Shown here in pieces: positions 63,746 through 64,000 of a stretch of DNA of 64,000 nt. The position numbers and the translations under genes are program-made. The first letter of the stretch is position 1. Every line of letters starts with the position of its first letter. The DNA is from an uncultured Lamprocystis sp. (lineage in GTDB: Bacteria > Pseudomonadota > Gammaproteobacteria > Chromatiales > Chromatiaceae), in assembly GCF_903933125.1 (NCBI RefSeq), contig NZ_CAIZIZ010000477.1, forward strand, positions 1 through 64,000. The letters are read 5' to 3'. The notes under the pieces were generated by a model. That model ran no database searches. It saw only the letters and a program-made list of their open reading frames with translations, and had not been told where the DNA came from.

Positions 63746-64000
63746 CACCGATATGTGGTTTCCGACTGTTCTTCTCGGTAGAGAAGTCTTTTTTTTCGGT
63801 CAACCAAAAAAAGAGGAGTCACCACTATGAAAACCCCAGCCATGATGCATACTTGAAAGGTCTGGCTACGCTGTCAGCGCAAGCAGCAGAGCATTGCCTA
63901 TAATTAATATTCGGCAACGGACCGGATATTCCTGATGCTGCGGCGGGTCAAATGAAGTGACCGAGAGTCGGTTCTGTTCTGATGACCTTTCACAATCGGA
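63746..64000. other. Right end of window, no supported gene
   Basis: There is a strong AGAGGAG site followed by ATG at 63827, but the frame stops after nine codons (MKTPAMMHT). The following DNA is AT-richer. It could be a leader peptide or a frameshifted start of a secreted protein; the window ends before this can be decided. Confidence 0.3.

Overview
The window is GC-rich bacterial DNA with dense, mostly operonic genes. The gene content points to a gammaproteobacterium that can live autotrophically, probably a sulfur bacterium of the Chromatiales. The pointers are a surE-pcm-nlpD-rpoS locus, lptG divergent from pepA, a ccoNOQP oxidase with ccoGHIS, a soluble NAD-linked [NiFe] hydrogenase (hoxFUYH) and a DAB-type inorganic carbon transporter with its own LysR regulator. 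The taxonomic placement is inference from gene content only.

Layout. 1-2.7 kb is accessory: two unrecognised small proteins, an HNH nuclease, and an overlapping DUF4160/DUF2442 pair. 2.7-4.0 kb holds a lone methyltransferase flanked by two palindromic intergenic elements. 4.1-8.7 kb is hoxFUYH on the minus strand. 8.9-13.8 kb has an RDD membrane protein, a methyltransferase with a regulatory domain, lptG and pepA.

14.3-33.1 kb is a defence island: a complete-order BREX type 3 locus (brxF, brxC, pglX, brxHII, pglZ, brxA). Two accessory insertions sit inside it: (i) two proteins with GHKL-like ATPase modules, a 55-codon ORF and a winged-helix ORF between brxC and pglX; (ii) a HEPN-like protein and a large two-P-loop ATPase with an RGGVGRST motif between pglX and brxHII. 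Nearly all junctions are short overlaps, so the island looks like one transcription unit. brxF is split by a perfect 32-bp tandem duplication; removing one copy restores a single frame. This is the most interesting feature of the window, because it could be a reversible on/off switch.

33.2-44.1 kb is the cbb3 oxidase region (ccoN-O-Q-P, a 51-residue membrane protein absent from the ORF track, then ccoG-H-I-S) with tmcA directly downstream. 44.3-47.8 kb is rpoS-nlpD-pcm-surE. 48.0-49.1 kb carries an Smr-domain protein and a DUF2845 protein. 49.1-54.4 kb is dabA-dabB divergent from a LysR gene, with two clean palindromes between them. 54.5-57.4 kb has a double-thioredoxin protein and an alkaline phosphatase. 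57.5-60.3 kb is a two-component system. 60.3-60.8 kb is a gene-free stretch with inverted hexanucleotide arrays. 60.8-63.7 kb has a PspA-like protein, a membrane protein, a von Willebrand A protein and a DUF805 protein.

How it fits together: hydrogenase (NADH from H2), high-affinity oxidase (respiration at low oxygen) and DAB (CO2/bicarbonate uptake) suit a microaerobic or light-dependent autotroph; RpoS and the sensor pair handle stress; the BREX island is a horizontally acquired antiphage block placed between pepA and tmcA. No rRNA, tRNA, CRISPR array or insertion sequence was recognised.
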